A DNA stretch of 64,000 nt from Pseudomonadota bacterium (GTDB lineage: Bacteria > Pseudomonadota > Gammaproteobacteria > Burkholderiales > Burkholderiaceae_B): positions 124,001 through 188,000 of the forward strand of contig JAEXOO010000035.1 of assembly GCA_023439305.1 (NCBI GenBank), given 5' to 3'. The position numbers were made by a program, and so were the translations under genes. The notes below the pieces were generated by a model. That model was not told where the DNA came from. It saw only the letters and a list, made by a program, of their open reading frames with translations, and ran no database searches. Of the stretch, positions 51,813-60,549 are shown piece after piece; positions within the stretch are counted from its first letter, which is position 1; each line of letters starts with the position of its first letter.

Positions 51813-53564
51813 TCAGTCCTGCCCGTGCACAGGATCAGGACGCACATCAGCTCCGATGAAGCGCTGGCGCAATGCCCGCCATTCGGCGTGCAGGGCCTGC
51901 GACTGGTCAGGATCGGGACGCAGGCCTTGCGGTTCCAACCGCATCAGCGCCAGCCCATACTTGGCGGCCGACAGATCCTGCGCAACGCCTGCCGACTGCT
52001 GTACCGCCTGGGCGGGCCGGCTGCGCCAAAGCGCACCCAACCCCGTCATCCCCTGCGCCGCCTGAAGCAGTCGCTGGCGCACCGAACCGGCAATACTGAC
52101 CGGCCAGACCAAGGTGAACATCAAGTACATGACCGTATTGCCCAGCAGAATACCGATGACACGATCGCGCGCCGAATCCAGGTCGAAACTGGGGCCAAAG
52201 CCCTGCAAGCTCACCAGATAAAAGGCAAAGGCAATCTGAATGCCGGCATAGGAAATGCGTTCCGGCCCATAGAAAACCCAGGCCCCAAGCAGAGACACCA
52301 GAAACACCACCGCCATCAAGCCGCCAATATCCACCAGATGCGGCATGACAAACAGCACCGTCAGAAAGCCCAGGGCAGCCCCCACCAGACAGCCGGCTAT
52401 GCGCAGCGCCAATTTATGCACGGTTTCGCCGGTCGAACCCAGCGCCGCCACATAGCAGGTGATCATGGCGGTATGAATGCCCTGCCAGTCCAGAGCGCTG
52501 TAGATCAAATAGCACAAGACTGCCGCCGCCGTCGCCTTCAGCGCATGATGCTGATAGACCGGATTGGTCCAGGCATCCGCGACCAGGAACGGTTCGCGCG
52601 GCGGGTCAGCGCGGCCTGGGGGCGTCAGCCCCAGCAACGATGACAGGGCCTGGTGCAATTCGACTGCCGCCGCACTTGCATCCGCTCCCAGATCGGGCAG
52701 TTCCCGGGCCTGCAGCGCCTGCCCTTGTTCCAGCTCCCAGGCGCTCTGCTCGCACACGACCGCCAAGGCACTGCACCCTGTCAGGTCCTGCTGCTGTTCC
52801 CGCAAGACGGCCACAGCAAGCAGAACGCGATAGGTGTTCAGTATCGCCTGCTCCAGCTCCGCCTGGCTCGGCGTGGGCAAAAGATGAAACAACCGTATCC
52901 AGCCCAGCCGCTTTTGCTGCTCGGCCACGCCCAATGCCAGCTCTTCCCACAGGTCCTGCGTGTCCGCACTTGCATCCAGACCACGCGCGGCCAGACGCAA
53001 GCGCACGCCCAGCTCACGACGCAACACCTTGTGCGGATACAGGCCAAAACAAAGATTGAAAATCAGCACCAGCCCCATGGGCGCGCTGGCCATCAGCCAG
53101 GCATAGAGCAAAGCGCGAGTGGCAATCTCGCCCACCGGCACATAACCCAGCAGCGTCAGCACAAACGCGATCACCAGGGCGATAATGCCTCCCAGCGGCC
53201 CCAACTTGCTGGCCACCCCCAGGAACAGCAGCACAAACGACGTCAGCACCATAGCCAGCAGGCGCAGCGCCGGATATTCGATGGTCACCTGGATCAAGGG
53301 CACCATCAACAGCACCACGACGGACACCAGCACGACCAGGGCCAGTGCCAGCACCGAGCTTTCGCCGGCGTCAGACTTCATGACGAAGAAAATGACGAAA
53401 CAACTGACCGCCGATTCAGGAATGCCGTAGGTCATGGCCAGCATGACCATCAAGGCGCACAGTGTCGCCACGCGCCAACTGAGCGCCAGCCGGCCGGGCG
53501 TGGGCTGCAGATCCCGCCATAGGATCCGGAACAGTCCGGGAGCCTGCGCGTCAGCAGTCGCCAT
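51813..53564 (-). CDS. FUSC family efflux pump, membrane component (AaeB-like)
   Basis: This 583-aa protein starts at the ATG at 53564, overlapping the HlyD gene stop by 14 bases (a TTG at 53576 is in frame). It has two sets of membrane helices (about 30-160 and 330-480) with LGVASKLGPLGGIIALVIAFVLTLLGYVPVGEIATRALLYAWLMASAP and YGPERISYAGIQIAFAFYLVSLQGFGPSFD, the AaeB/PET pattern. With YtcA and HlyD it forms an AaeXAB-like tripartite system that exports aromatic acids. Confidence 0.9.
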   Translation of the reverse strand: MATADAQAPGLFRILWRDLQPTPGRLALSWRVATLCALMVMLAMTYGIPESAVSCFVIFFVMKSDAGESSVLALALVVLVSVVVLLMVPLIQVTIEYPALRLLAMVLTSFVLLFLGVASKLGPLGGIIALVIAFVLTLLGYVPVGEIATRALLYAWLMASAPMGLVLIFNLCFGLYPHKVLRRELGVRLRLAARGLDASADTQDLWEELALGVAEQQKRLGWIRLFHLLPTPSQAELEQAILNTYRVLLAVAVLREQQQDLTGCSALAVVCEQSAWELEQGQALQARELPDLGADASAAAVELHQALSSLLGLTPPGRADPPREPFLVADAWTNPVYQHHALKATAAAVLCYLIYSALDWQGIHTAMITCYVAALGSTGETVHKLALRIAGCLVGAALGFLTVLFVMPHLVDIGGLMAVVFLVSLLGAWVFYGPERISYAGIQIAFAFYLVSLQGFGPSFDLDSARDRVIGILLGNTVMYLMFTLVWPVSIAGSVRQRLLQAAQGMTGLGALWRSRPAQAVQQSAGVAQDLSAAKYGLALMRLEPQGLRPDPDQSQALHAEWRALRQRFIGADVRPDPVHGQD

Positions 53565-54600
53565 CGGCGTGAACAATGGTAGTGGCCGAAGCGCCCATGC
53601 GCATCAGGTCCTCGGGCGGCGCATCCAGGCGGATACGCACAGGAAACCGCTGCGCCACGCGCACCCAGTTCAAGGACTTCTGGATATACGGCAAGCTGCG
53701 CGGCAGATTGATCTGCTCCTGGCTGCTGACGCCCCAACCGATTTCCTCCACCTTGCCGGTCAAGGCGCGCGCCGGATCGGCCAGCACATAGACGGTGGCG
53801 CAGGCCCCGGGCCGAATACGTTTCAGGTCTGTTTCGCGGTACATGCCGGTCACGTACCAGGCATCCGTGTCGATCAGCGTAAAAACAGACACCCCGGGCA
53901 GAAGGTGTTCGCCGGAACCGGTGCGCAGCCCCACGATGCGGCCATTGTGCGGCGCCTTGACCTGGGTGTGCTCAAGGTCGCGCTGCGCCATGGCCAGACC
54001 CGCCTGGCGCATCTGCACCATGGCCTGCTCGGCCTGGGTATTGCCGACCAGGGCCTGGGCCGCGCCGGACTGTTCCAGCGCCTGTTTCAAGGTGACTTCG
54101 GCATCGCGCTTGAGCGTGTTCGCCTCGTCCAGCTGCTGCTGCGACACATAGCCTTTGGCGGCCAGATTGGCCAGGCGGCGCTGACTCTGGGTGGCCATGG
54201 CCAGATTGGTGCGGGCGCGGGTGATCTGATCATCCGCAATAGTGGCGTTGTGTCCTTCGGCACGTACCGCCCTCTGCTTCATTTCCAATGTCGCCTGCGC
54301 CAGGGCCAGCTCGGCCTGCGCCTGCTCCAGCCGCAACTGGTAGAACTCAGGATCCACGGTGAACAACAGCTCGCCCTGCCGCACATACTGCCCATCACGC
54401 ACCGCCATCTGCTCAATGCGGCCCGGCAGTGAACTGGATACGTGAACAATGTCGGCGCCCAGCACAGCATCTTCGGACGAAGGATTGTCGACGGCCCGCT
54501 GCAAGTAACGCCAGCCCAGCACAATGGCGGCAGCCAGCGCCAACAGGGTCAACAACCAGCCCAGGCTTTTACGGGAATGGGATTTCTGTGCCGTCGTCAT
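53551..54600 (-). CDS. HlyD family periplasmic adaptor (AaeA/EmrA-like)
   Basis: This is a 349-aa protein. One N-terminal transmembrane helix (LGWLLTLLALAAAIVLGW), then the lipoyl-like half VSSSLPGRIEQMAVRDGQYVRQGELLFTVDP, a long coiled coil (about 90-215), the second half VKAPHNGRIVGLRTGSGEHLLPG, and a beta-barrel domain. It bridges the FUSC pump to an outer-membrane channel. The ATG is 7 bases after the YtcA stop. The TolC-type protein at 58.9 kb is a possible channel partner (inference). Confidence 0.92.
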   Translation of the reverse strand: MTTAQKSHSRKSLGWLLTLLALAAAIVLGWRYLQRAVDNPSSEDAVLGADIVHVSSSLPGRIEQMAVRDGQYVRQGELLFTVDPEFYQLRLEQAQAELALAQATLEMKQRAVRAEGHNATIADDQITRARTNLAMATQSQRRLANLAAKGYVSQQQLDEANTLKRDAEVTLKQALEQSGAAQALVGNTQAEQAMVQMRQAGLAMAQRDLEHTQVKAPHNGRIVGLRTGSGEHLLPGVSVFTLIDTDAWYVTGMYRETDLKRIRPGACATVYVLADPARALTGKVEEIGWGVSSQEQINLPRSLPYIQKSLNWVRVAQRFPVRIRLDAPPEDLMRMGASATTIVHADGDC

Positions 54601-54607
54601 GGCTCGG

Positions 54608-54862
54608 TCACTCGAAGAAAAGAAGCAGCGCCGCAAAAGCCAGCGCCAACGTGAGGCAAGCATAGACAGGCAGGCGGGCCGGAAGCAGATCGTCCACACC
54701 GATGCGTATCAGGCCCCAGCGCAACAGCAGCGTCACCAGCAAGGCGCCCAGAATGCACAGCAGCCAGGCCGGAAAATAAGACCCTGCCAGATAGATCGAC
54801 GGCGCTCCGGAGCATCCCCCCACCATGAGCAAACCCGTCACGCAGGCTATTCGCGCACGCAT
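54608..54862 (-). CDS. YtcA family small lipoprotein (AaeX-like efflux accessory)
   Basis: This 84-aa protein has a lipobox VGGCSGAPS (Cys at about residue 17) followed by two hydrophobic helices with a short loop (FPAWLLCILGALLVTLLLRWGL and LPVYACLTLALAFAALLLFFE). GGGGAGAAG precedes the ATG. YtcA/DUF1656-type small proteins precede HlyD-FUSC pairs in aromatic acid efflux operons; their function is not clear. Confidence 0.87.
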   Translation of the reverse strand: MRARIACVTGLLMVGGCSGAPSIYLAGSYFPAWLLCILGALLVTLLLRWGLIRIGVDDLLPARLPVYACLTLALAFAALLLFFE

Positions 54863-55081
54863 GCAACGCTTCTCCCCGATTTTTTATGGACATCGCGGTC
54901 GGCCATATTGCCCGACGATGTGTTTTTGGCAGATGGCGGCCATTGTACTTGAGCCCCTGGGCATTCCTGCTTTTTATTCCAGATTCCAACTGCCGGTGTG
55001 TCGCCAGCGCCATTACGGTTATAGTGACAGCCACCGTCCAGGCAGCCTTTCATTTATGCACGTTATTTATCTCGAGCTTTC

Positions 55082-56710
55082 ATGAACGACGTCAATCTGA
55101 CTCTGACCATGCTGGCCGCCGTCCTGATCAGCAACAGCCTGGTCAAGATGATCCCCCTGCCTATACCGGCGCCGCTGGTACAGATCAGCCTGGGATTCAT
55201 GATTGCCGGCGGTTTCGATCATGGAATGGCGCTCAATCCGGATCTGTTTTTTTATCTTTTCCTGCCGCCTCTGCTTTTTCTGGATGGCTGGCGCATTTCC
55301 AAAGAAAACCTGATTCGCGATCGAATCGGCATTCTGGTGTTGGCCTTCGTCCTGGTTTTCCTGACGGTCTTTGGATTGGGCCATGTCCTGCACTGGCTGA
55401 TTCCCGGCATGCCCTTACCGGTGGCGTTCGCCCTGGCCGCCATCGTTTCGCCTACCGACCCTGTCGCCGTCTCCGCCATTACGCGCCGTGTTCCGCTGCC
55501 GCCCCGGCTGCAAGCCCTGCTAGAGGGGGAATCCCTGTTCAACGATGCCAGCGGCCTGGTGGCCTTCCGCCTGGCCGTTGCGCTGGCTATGGGCGGCTCG
55601 TTTTCGATGGCCTCAGCCGGGCGCAACTTTCTGTGGCTGACGCTGGCCGGGCTTGCCATCGGCGTGCTCGTCACACGGGGTTTGCTGCTGCTGCGCAATG
55701 CGTTCGTGCGCCGCTGGGGCGAAGAGCCCGGCCTCGAAATCCTGTTCAGCCTGCTCCTGCCCTTTGCCGCTTATTTTATTGCCGAACAACTGGAAGCCTC
55801 CGGCATTCTGGCCGCAGTGGCCGCCGGCGTCACCATGAGCTATGCCGAACTGTCGGGCAACGCGCTGGCCGCCACGCGAACCCAGCGCAAAGCTGTCTGG
55901 GACACCGTGCAACTGAGCCTGAACGGCATGATGTTCGTTCTGCTGGGCGAACAGTTGCCCGCCATTTTCCGCGGCGCTGTGCAGGTTGTGCAGGAAACCG
56001 GCCATCACAATCCCGCGTGGCTGCTGGTCTATGCCGTGGCCGTCTGCGTGACCTTGGTGCTGCTGCGCTTTCTGTGCGTGTACGGGTATTTGTGGCTGCG
56101 GCGCGCCCTCTCGCTGCTGGGCCTGCGCCACGAAACCGAACAAGCCAATCCGCGCCTGGTGCTGGTGCTGTCGGTAGCGGGCGTACGTGGCGCAGTCACC
56201 CTGGCCGGCGTCATGACGCTGCCGCTGAGCCTGCCCGACGGCAGCCCCTTTCCCGCTCGGGATCTGGCCATTTTCCTGGCCTCGGTGGTTATCATCGTGT
56301 CCCTGTTGATCGCCAGCCTGAGCTTGCCCCCCTTGATGAAAAACGTCGCCTTTCCCACTTTGCGCCGCCGCCAGCTTCAAGAAGAACTGGCCGATCAGGC
56401 CGTACGCCAGGCCTGCGTGCAGACCGTGGCCCATGCGCTCAACGAGCTGGTCACCCGTCATCCCGATGCGCCCAGCGAACGTTATGCCGCGTTGGCCAAC
56501 CGGGTGCTGTCCAGCCTGAATCAGGGCACGACGGACGGCGATGCCGCGCAGGACCAGGCCGAACAGATACTGGAAAAAAACATGCAGATCCAGGCCATCG
56601 CCGCGGCCCGCAACGCCGTCTACGGGCTGGCGCGCAATCATCAGATATCCGACGAGATCGCTCGAGAGAAGGTCCGCCTGCTGGACTTGATCAAAGTGCG
56701 CATGTCATAA
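55082..56710 (+). CDS. Na+/H+ antiporter, CPA1 (NhaP-like) family
   Basis: This 542-aa protein has about 12 transmembrane helices with the CPA1 signatures: FLPPLLFLDGWRIS near residue 60, AAIVSPTDPVAVSAI near 118, EGESLFNDASGLVAFR near 148, and VLSVAGVRGAVTLAG near 360. A ~120-residue cytoplasmic C-terminal tail follows. It exchanges Na+ or K+ for H+ at the inner membrane. Divergent from the YtcA-HlyD-FUSC operon across a ~220-base region. Confidence 0.92.
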   Translation: MNDVNLTLTMLAAVLISNSLVKMIPLPIPAPLVQISLGFMIAGGFDHGMALNPDLFFYLFLPPLLFLDGWRISKENLIRDRIGILVLAFVLVFLTVFGLGHVLHWLIPGMPLPVAFALAAIVSPTDPVAVSAITRRVPLPPRLQALLEGESLFNDASGLVAFRLAVALAMGGSFSMASAGRNFLWLTLAGLAIGVLVTRGLLLLRNAFVRRWGEEPGLEILFSLLLPFAAYFIAEQLEASGILAAVAAGVTMSYAELSGNALAATRTQRKAVWDTVQLSLNGMMFVLLGEQLPAIFRGAVQVVQETGHHNPAWLLVYAVAVCVTLVLLRFLCVYGYLWLRRALSLLGLRHETEQANPRLVLVLSVAGVRGAVTLAGVMTLPLSLPDGSPFPARDLAIFLASVVIIVSLLIASLSLPPLMKNVAFPTLRRRQLQEELADQAVRQACVQTVAHALNELVTRHPDAPSERYAALANRVLSSLNQGTTDGDAAQDQAEQILEKNMQIQAIAAARNAVYGLARNHQISDEIAREKVRLLDLIKVRMS

Positions 56711-56740
56711 CGCTGCCCTCTGTTATCCATAAAGGATGCC

Positions 56741-58210
56741 ATGCAAACCCATTCCTACTTCGGCCAGTCCCGCGCCCTGCGCCAGCAACGCCAGGCCTAT
56801 CGCCAAGGGCTGCCCGCTTGCGTCTGCGCCCATCCGGCCATTCCCCTGATTCATCGACGCCTGGATGCCGCCGCCGCGCCGGCATCGGCCCCATCGGCTC
56901 CCGCTGCCTTCCAGTCCGATAATGCGCTCGAGCAAAAGCCGCTGCCCCTGGCCCCCAAGCTGATACTGACGAACCTGCGCCTGTTCGACGGCATCACGAC
57001 CCAGCTTCAAGCCGGCATGGCGGTGCAAATCGACCAAGGCCGCATCACCGCTGTGCTGAACAGCGCCCAGATCCCTGCCGACGCCGCCACTCTGGACTGC
57101 CAGAACAAGGTGCTGATGCCCGGCTTGATCGACGCCCATTGGCACAGTCTGCTGTGTGCCGTGGACCAGATGACGGCCATGATGGCGGACCCCGCCGACC
57201 TGCACCTGATCGCCGGCAAAGAAGCCGAACGCACCTTGCTGCGCGGCTTCACCACCGTGCGCGATGCGGGCGGGCCCAGCTTTTCGCTCAAGCGCGGCAT
57301 AGACATGGGCCTGCTGCATGGCCCGCGCATCTACCCCAGCGGCGCCATGATTGCGCAAACCGGCGGTCATGCCGACTTTCGCATGCGCTATGAAGTGCCG
57401 CGTGCCGACGGCGAACTGAGCCATACCGAACGCGCCGGCGTCACCTGCATCGCCGACGGCGCCGATCAAGTGCTGCGCCGCACGCGCGAGCAGCTGATGC
57501 TGGGCGCCAGCCAGATCAAGCTGATGGCCGGCGGCGGCGTCACCTCGCTGTACGACCCGCTGGAAGGCCTGCAATTCAGCGACGCCGAACTGCGCGCCGC
57601 CGTGGGCGCCGCCAGTGACTGGGGCACCTATGTCATGGTGCATGTCTACTGCGCCCAAGGCATTCAGCGCGCCGTCAAAGCAGGCGTGAAGTCCATCGAA
57701 CACGGCCAGCTCGCCGATGAGGAAACCGCGCGCATCATGGCCGGCGAAGGCGTCTGGTGGAGCCTGCAGCCTTTTCTGGGCGACGAAGACGCCAACACGC
57801 AGCGCGATCCGCGCAGCAAGGCCAAACAGCAGCAAGTGGCCATCGGTACCGTGCGCGCCTACGAACTGGCGCAAAAGCACCGCATCCAGACCGCCTGGGG
57901 CACGGATATTCTGTTCACCCCGCAGCACCTGCCCCATCAGGGTCGCATGCTGTCCAAGCTGACGCGTTTCTACGCCCCCCTGACCGTGCTGAAAATGGCC
58001 ACCGGCGACAACGGCCGGCTGCTGCAGATGTCGGGCATGCGCAATCCCTACGACGGCGAACTGGGCGTGATCAAGCCAGGAGCGCTGGCGGACCTGCTGC
58101 TGATCAACGGCGAACCCGAGCAAAGCCTGGACTTCCTGGATCAGCCCGAACAAGGCCTGGCCATGATCATCAAGGACGGCAAGATCTACAAAAACACCCT
58201 TCCTGCCTGA
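56741..58210 (+). CDS. Amidohydrolase family protein (imidazolonepropionase/prolidase-like)
   Basis: This is a 489-aa protein. Metal motif PGLIDAHWHSLL (HxH) near residue 128, the catalytic Lys in IKLMAGGGV near 260, VHVYCAQGI and KSIEHG (His ligands) near 300-315, and the Asp in WGTDILFTP near 390. The cyclic-imidazolone/peptidase branch of the amidohydrolases is closest. N-terminal ~65 residues are Ala/Gln-rich and not part of the core domain; they do not look like a signal peptide. AAAGGA precedes the ATG. Substrate unknown. Confidence 0.87.
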   Translation: MQTHSYFGQSRALRQQRQAYRQGLPACVCAHPAIPLIHRRLDAAAAPASAPSAPAAFQSDNALEQKPLPLAPKLILTNLRLFDGITTQLQAGMAVQIDQGRITAVLNSAQIPADAATLDCQNKVLMPGLIDAHWHSLLCAVDQMTAMMADPADLHLIAGKEAERTLLRGFTTVRDAGGPSFSLKRGIDMGLLHGPRIYPSGAMIAQTGGHADFRMRYEVPRADGELSHTERAGVTCIADGADQVLRRTREQLMLGASQIKLMAGGGVTSLYDPLEGLQFSDAELRAAVGAASDWGTYVMVHVYCAQGIQRAVKAGVKSIEHGQLADEETARIMAGEGVWWSLQPFLGDEDANTQRDPRSKAKQQQVAIGTVRAYELAQKHRIQTAWGTDILFTPQHLPHQGRMLSKLTRFYAPLTVLKMATGDNGRLLQMSGMRNPYDGELGVIKPGALADLLLINGEPEQSLDFLDQPEQGLAMIIKDGKIYKNTLPA

Positions 58211-58235
58211 TCTCACGACCCATCACGGAGCGCCC

Positions 58236-58928
58236 ATGCAAACCGAACTGATGCAGTTATTCAAGCTTACCGGCCTGGGGCTGGCTTTCCTGCTGCCACT
58301 GGCCAATCCCCTGACCTCCATGGTGCTGTACCTGTCTCTGGGCGAATCACTGACCGCACAGCAGAAACAGCAGCAACTGCGCCAGGCTACGCTGTATGTA
58401 ATCGCCGCGCTGCTGGTGACGTATTACGCCGGCCTGTGGATCACATCGGCTCTGGGAATATCGGTGGTGGATATGCGCATCGCTGGCGGACTGATCGTGG
58501 CCTATATCGGCTTTCGCATGCTGTTTCCGCCGGCGGTCAGCGACGTCGTTTCCCAGGCGGCTGATCAGAACAATGCTGCCAACAACAACATCGCCTTTGT
58601 GCCCCTGACCCTGCCATCCACGGTGGGTCCCGGCACCATGGCCCTGGTCATCAGCGCCTCATCCAAGATGGAGGGCATGCGCGATCACTATGCCGAATGG
58701 GTGCTCTGGTCCGTACCCGTCATTCTGGCTCTGCTGATCGGCCTGCTTTTTTTCGTTTGCCTGCGGTCCTCGCTGAGCATCGTCAAACTCATCGGCCACA
58801 ACGGCGTCGATGCCATCTCCCGCATCATGGGTTTTCTGCTTGTCTGCATGGCAGTCCAGCTGGTGCTGGAAGGCGGCCAGCAATATGCCGCCAGCCTGCT
58901 GATGCATCACGCGGGCCCTGCTTCCTAA
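58236..58928 (+). CDS. MarC family integral membrane protein
   Basis: This 230-aa protein has six transmembrane helices and the MarC core: LPLANPLTSMVLYLSLG near residue 20, GISVVDMRIAGGLIVAYIGFRML near 75, and PLTLPSTVGPGTMALVISASS near 125. Function is unknown; despite its name MarC does not give multiple antibiotic resistance. GGAG precedes the ATG; 25 bases after the amidohydrolase stop. Confidence 0.92.
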   Translation: MQTELMQLFKLTGLGLAFLLPLANPLTSMVLYLSLGESLTAQQKQQQLRQATLYVIAALLVTYYAGLWITSALGISVVDMRIAGGLIVAYIGFRMLFPPAVSDVVSQAADQNNAANNNIAFVPLTLPSTVGPGTMALVISASSKMEGMRDHYAEWVLWSVPVILALLIGLLFFVCLRSSLSIVKLIGHNGVDAISRIMGFLLVCMAVQLVLEGGQQYAASLLMHHAGPAS

Positions 58929-58932
58929 ATCT

Positions 58933-60414
58933 ATGCACACCTTCTGCTTGCCTTTCTTGCGTTTGTCTCCGGCCTGGGCGACCGCCTTGATCCTGACTGC
59001 CTGCGCTGCGCCACAGGCCTTGCCGCCTGCGCCAGGCGCGGGATCTGACGCGCCCGAGCCGCCCCAGTTGACGGCGCTGCACAACATCAAGACGACAGAG
59101 CCGTCCGTGGACACGCCCGACATCCGGCCCGGCCACGACTACACGCTGCCTGAATTGATCGACCTGGCGCAGCGCCTGAACCCCAGCACCCGTATCGCCT
59201 GGGGTGACGCCCAGCAGGCTGCGCAGGCCGCCGGCATGGTGCAAAGCGCCTATCTGCCGCTGATTTCCGCAAACATTGTCGGCGGCTACGTGCGCAGCGA
59301 CCGCAGCGACGGCGTACGCATACTTGGACATGACCTTGAACTGGATTACGACACTCACCTGAGCGGGGCCGTCCCCGCGCTGACACTGAAATGGCTGCTG
59401 TTCGACTTCGGCAAGCGCGCCGCCCTTCAAGAGGCCGCCGATAAATTGGCCCTGGCCAGCCGCATCACCTTCAACGGCGTGCACCAGGCCGTCATCGCGG
59501 ACGTGTCCGTCAGCTACTTCAATTACAACTCGACGCGGCGGCGCGAACAGATCGCGGCGCAGGGCCTGAAAAATGCGGCCTTGATCGAAGACATCGCCCT
59601 GGAGCGCGAGCGCAACGGCCTGGGCACACGCATCGAGGTCGCCCAGGCGCGCCAACTGAAAGCGCAGGCGCGCTTGCATCACGTCAATGCCGGCACCTTG
59701 GCCCGCCAGTCCTACCAGACTCTGTTGGGCGCGGTGGGACTGTCGCCCGACACCCGTCTGCGGGTCGCCGACAGCGCCGACCGCCCCTTGCCGCAGGAAC
59801 TGGACATACCCGGCAACGACTCACTGAAGCGCGCGATTGTCCAGCGCCCCGACGTGCAGGCTCTGCAGGCTGCTCACCAGGCCAGTCTGGCCGGGGTGGA
59901 GTCCGCCCAGGCCAGCTTCATGCCCAAGCTGGCCTTGATGGGCTTCATCTCTAAGCGGCTGGGTTCGCTCAGTGTAGGCAATCTGCCCGAGATCAGCCCG
60001 CAGGCGTCATCCAGCGGCGCCGTGCTGGCGCTCTCCATTCCCCTGTATGACGCGGGCTTGCGCACCAAGCAGACGCGCGAAGCCCAATTGCGGGCGGATA
60101 CCGCCCGCGAGCGGGTCAACAAGACCGAGCAGGACGCCTACAAGCAAATGGTGATCGCCGCCGACGCCCTGCGGGCCGCACTGGAATCCCACCAGGCCGC
60201 CAAGGCCCTGGTGGACGCCGCGCAGATCACCTATGACGGTGCGCTGGAATCCTACCAAGAGGGGCTGACCGGCATGACGCTGCTGACCGAAGCCCACAGC
60301 GGCCTGCTGGGCGCCCAGGAAGCCCAAAGCGCAGCGCACGCCGCCGGGCTGGTCGGCTCGGTGAACCTGGCCTTTGCAATGGGAGAGCTGAACACCACAT
60401 CACCCCGTCCCTGA
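58933..60414 (+). CDS. TolC family outer-membrane efflux lipoprotein
   Basis: This 493-aa protein has a lipobox LTAC (C24). The typical TolC two-repeat layout follows, with ELIDLAQRLNPSTRIAWGDAQQA near residue 75, a middle ALIEDIALERERNGLGTRIEVAQARQLKAQ near 215, and a second LVDAAQITYDGALESYQEGLTGM near 430. Ala/Gln-rich helices form the periplasmic barrel. It follows MarC by 4 bases without a clear ribosome site, so it may be translationally coupled. No adjacent adaptor or pump; the HlyD-FUSC operon 4 kb away is a candidate. Confidence 0.9.
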   Translation: MHTFCLPFLRLSPAWATALILTACAAPQALPPAPGAGSDAPEPPQLTALHNIKTTEPSVDTPDIRPGHDYTLPELIDLAQRLNPSTRIAWGDAQQAAQAAGMVQSAYLPLISANIVGGYVRSDRSDGVRILGHDLELDYDTHLSGAVPALTLKWLLFDFGKRAALQEAADKLALASRITFNGVHQAVIADVSVSYFNYNSTRRREQIAAQGLKNAALIEDIALERERNGLGTRIEVAQARQLKAQARLHHVNAGTLARQSYQTLLGAVGLSPDTRLRVADSADRPLPQELDIPGNDSLKRAIVQRPDVQALQAAHQASLAGVESAQASFMPKLALMGFISKRLGSLSVGNLPEISPQASSSGAVLALSIPLYDAGLRTKQTREAQLRADTARERVNKTEQDAYKQMVIAADALRAALESHQAAKALVDAAQITYDGALESYQEGLTGMTLLTEAHSGLLGAQEAQSAAHAAGLVGSVNLAFAMGELNTTSPRP

Positions 60415-60419
60415 CAGCA

Positions 60420-60444
60420 GGGGTATACCCCATTTGGGGGATAC
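60420..60444. promoter_or_regulatory. GC palindromes upstream of the exported protein pair, candidate activator site
   Basis: GGGGTATACCCC (60420-60431) is a perfect palindrome, and CCCC-ATTT-GGGG (60428-60439) with flanking GTAT/ATAC overlaps it. A TATGAT -10 (60466-60471) has no recognisable -35, so the palindrome sits near -45, where activators of weak promoters bind. Confidence 0.5.
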
Positions 60445-60549
60445 GAATGGCCGCCGCCCCATGGCTATGATCTGCGCACAATTCTTGCCTGGCGCCGCCC
60501 ATGCATCGGCGCTGCAGATGCCATAACAACCATTGCGGGGAACGGAACC

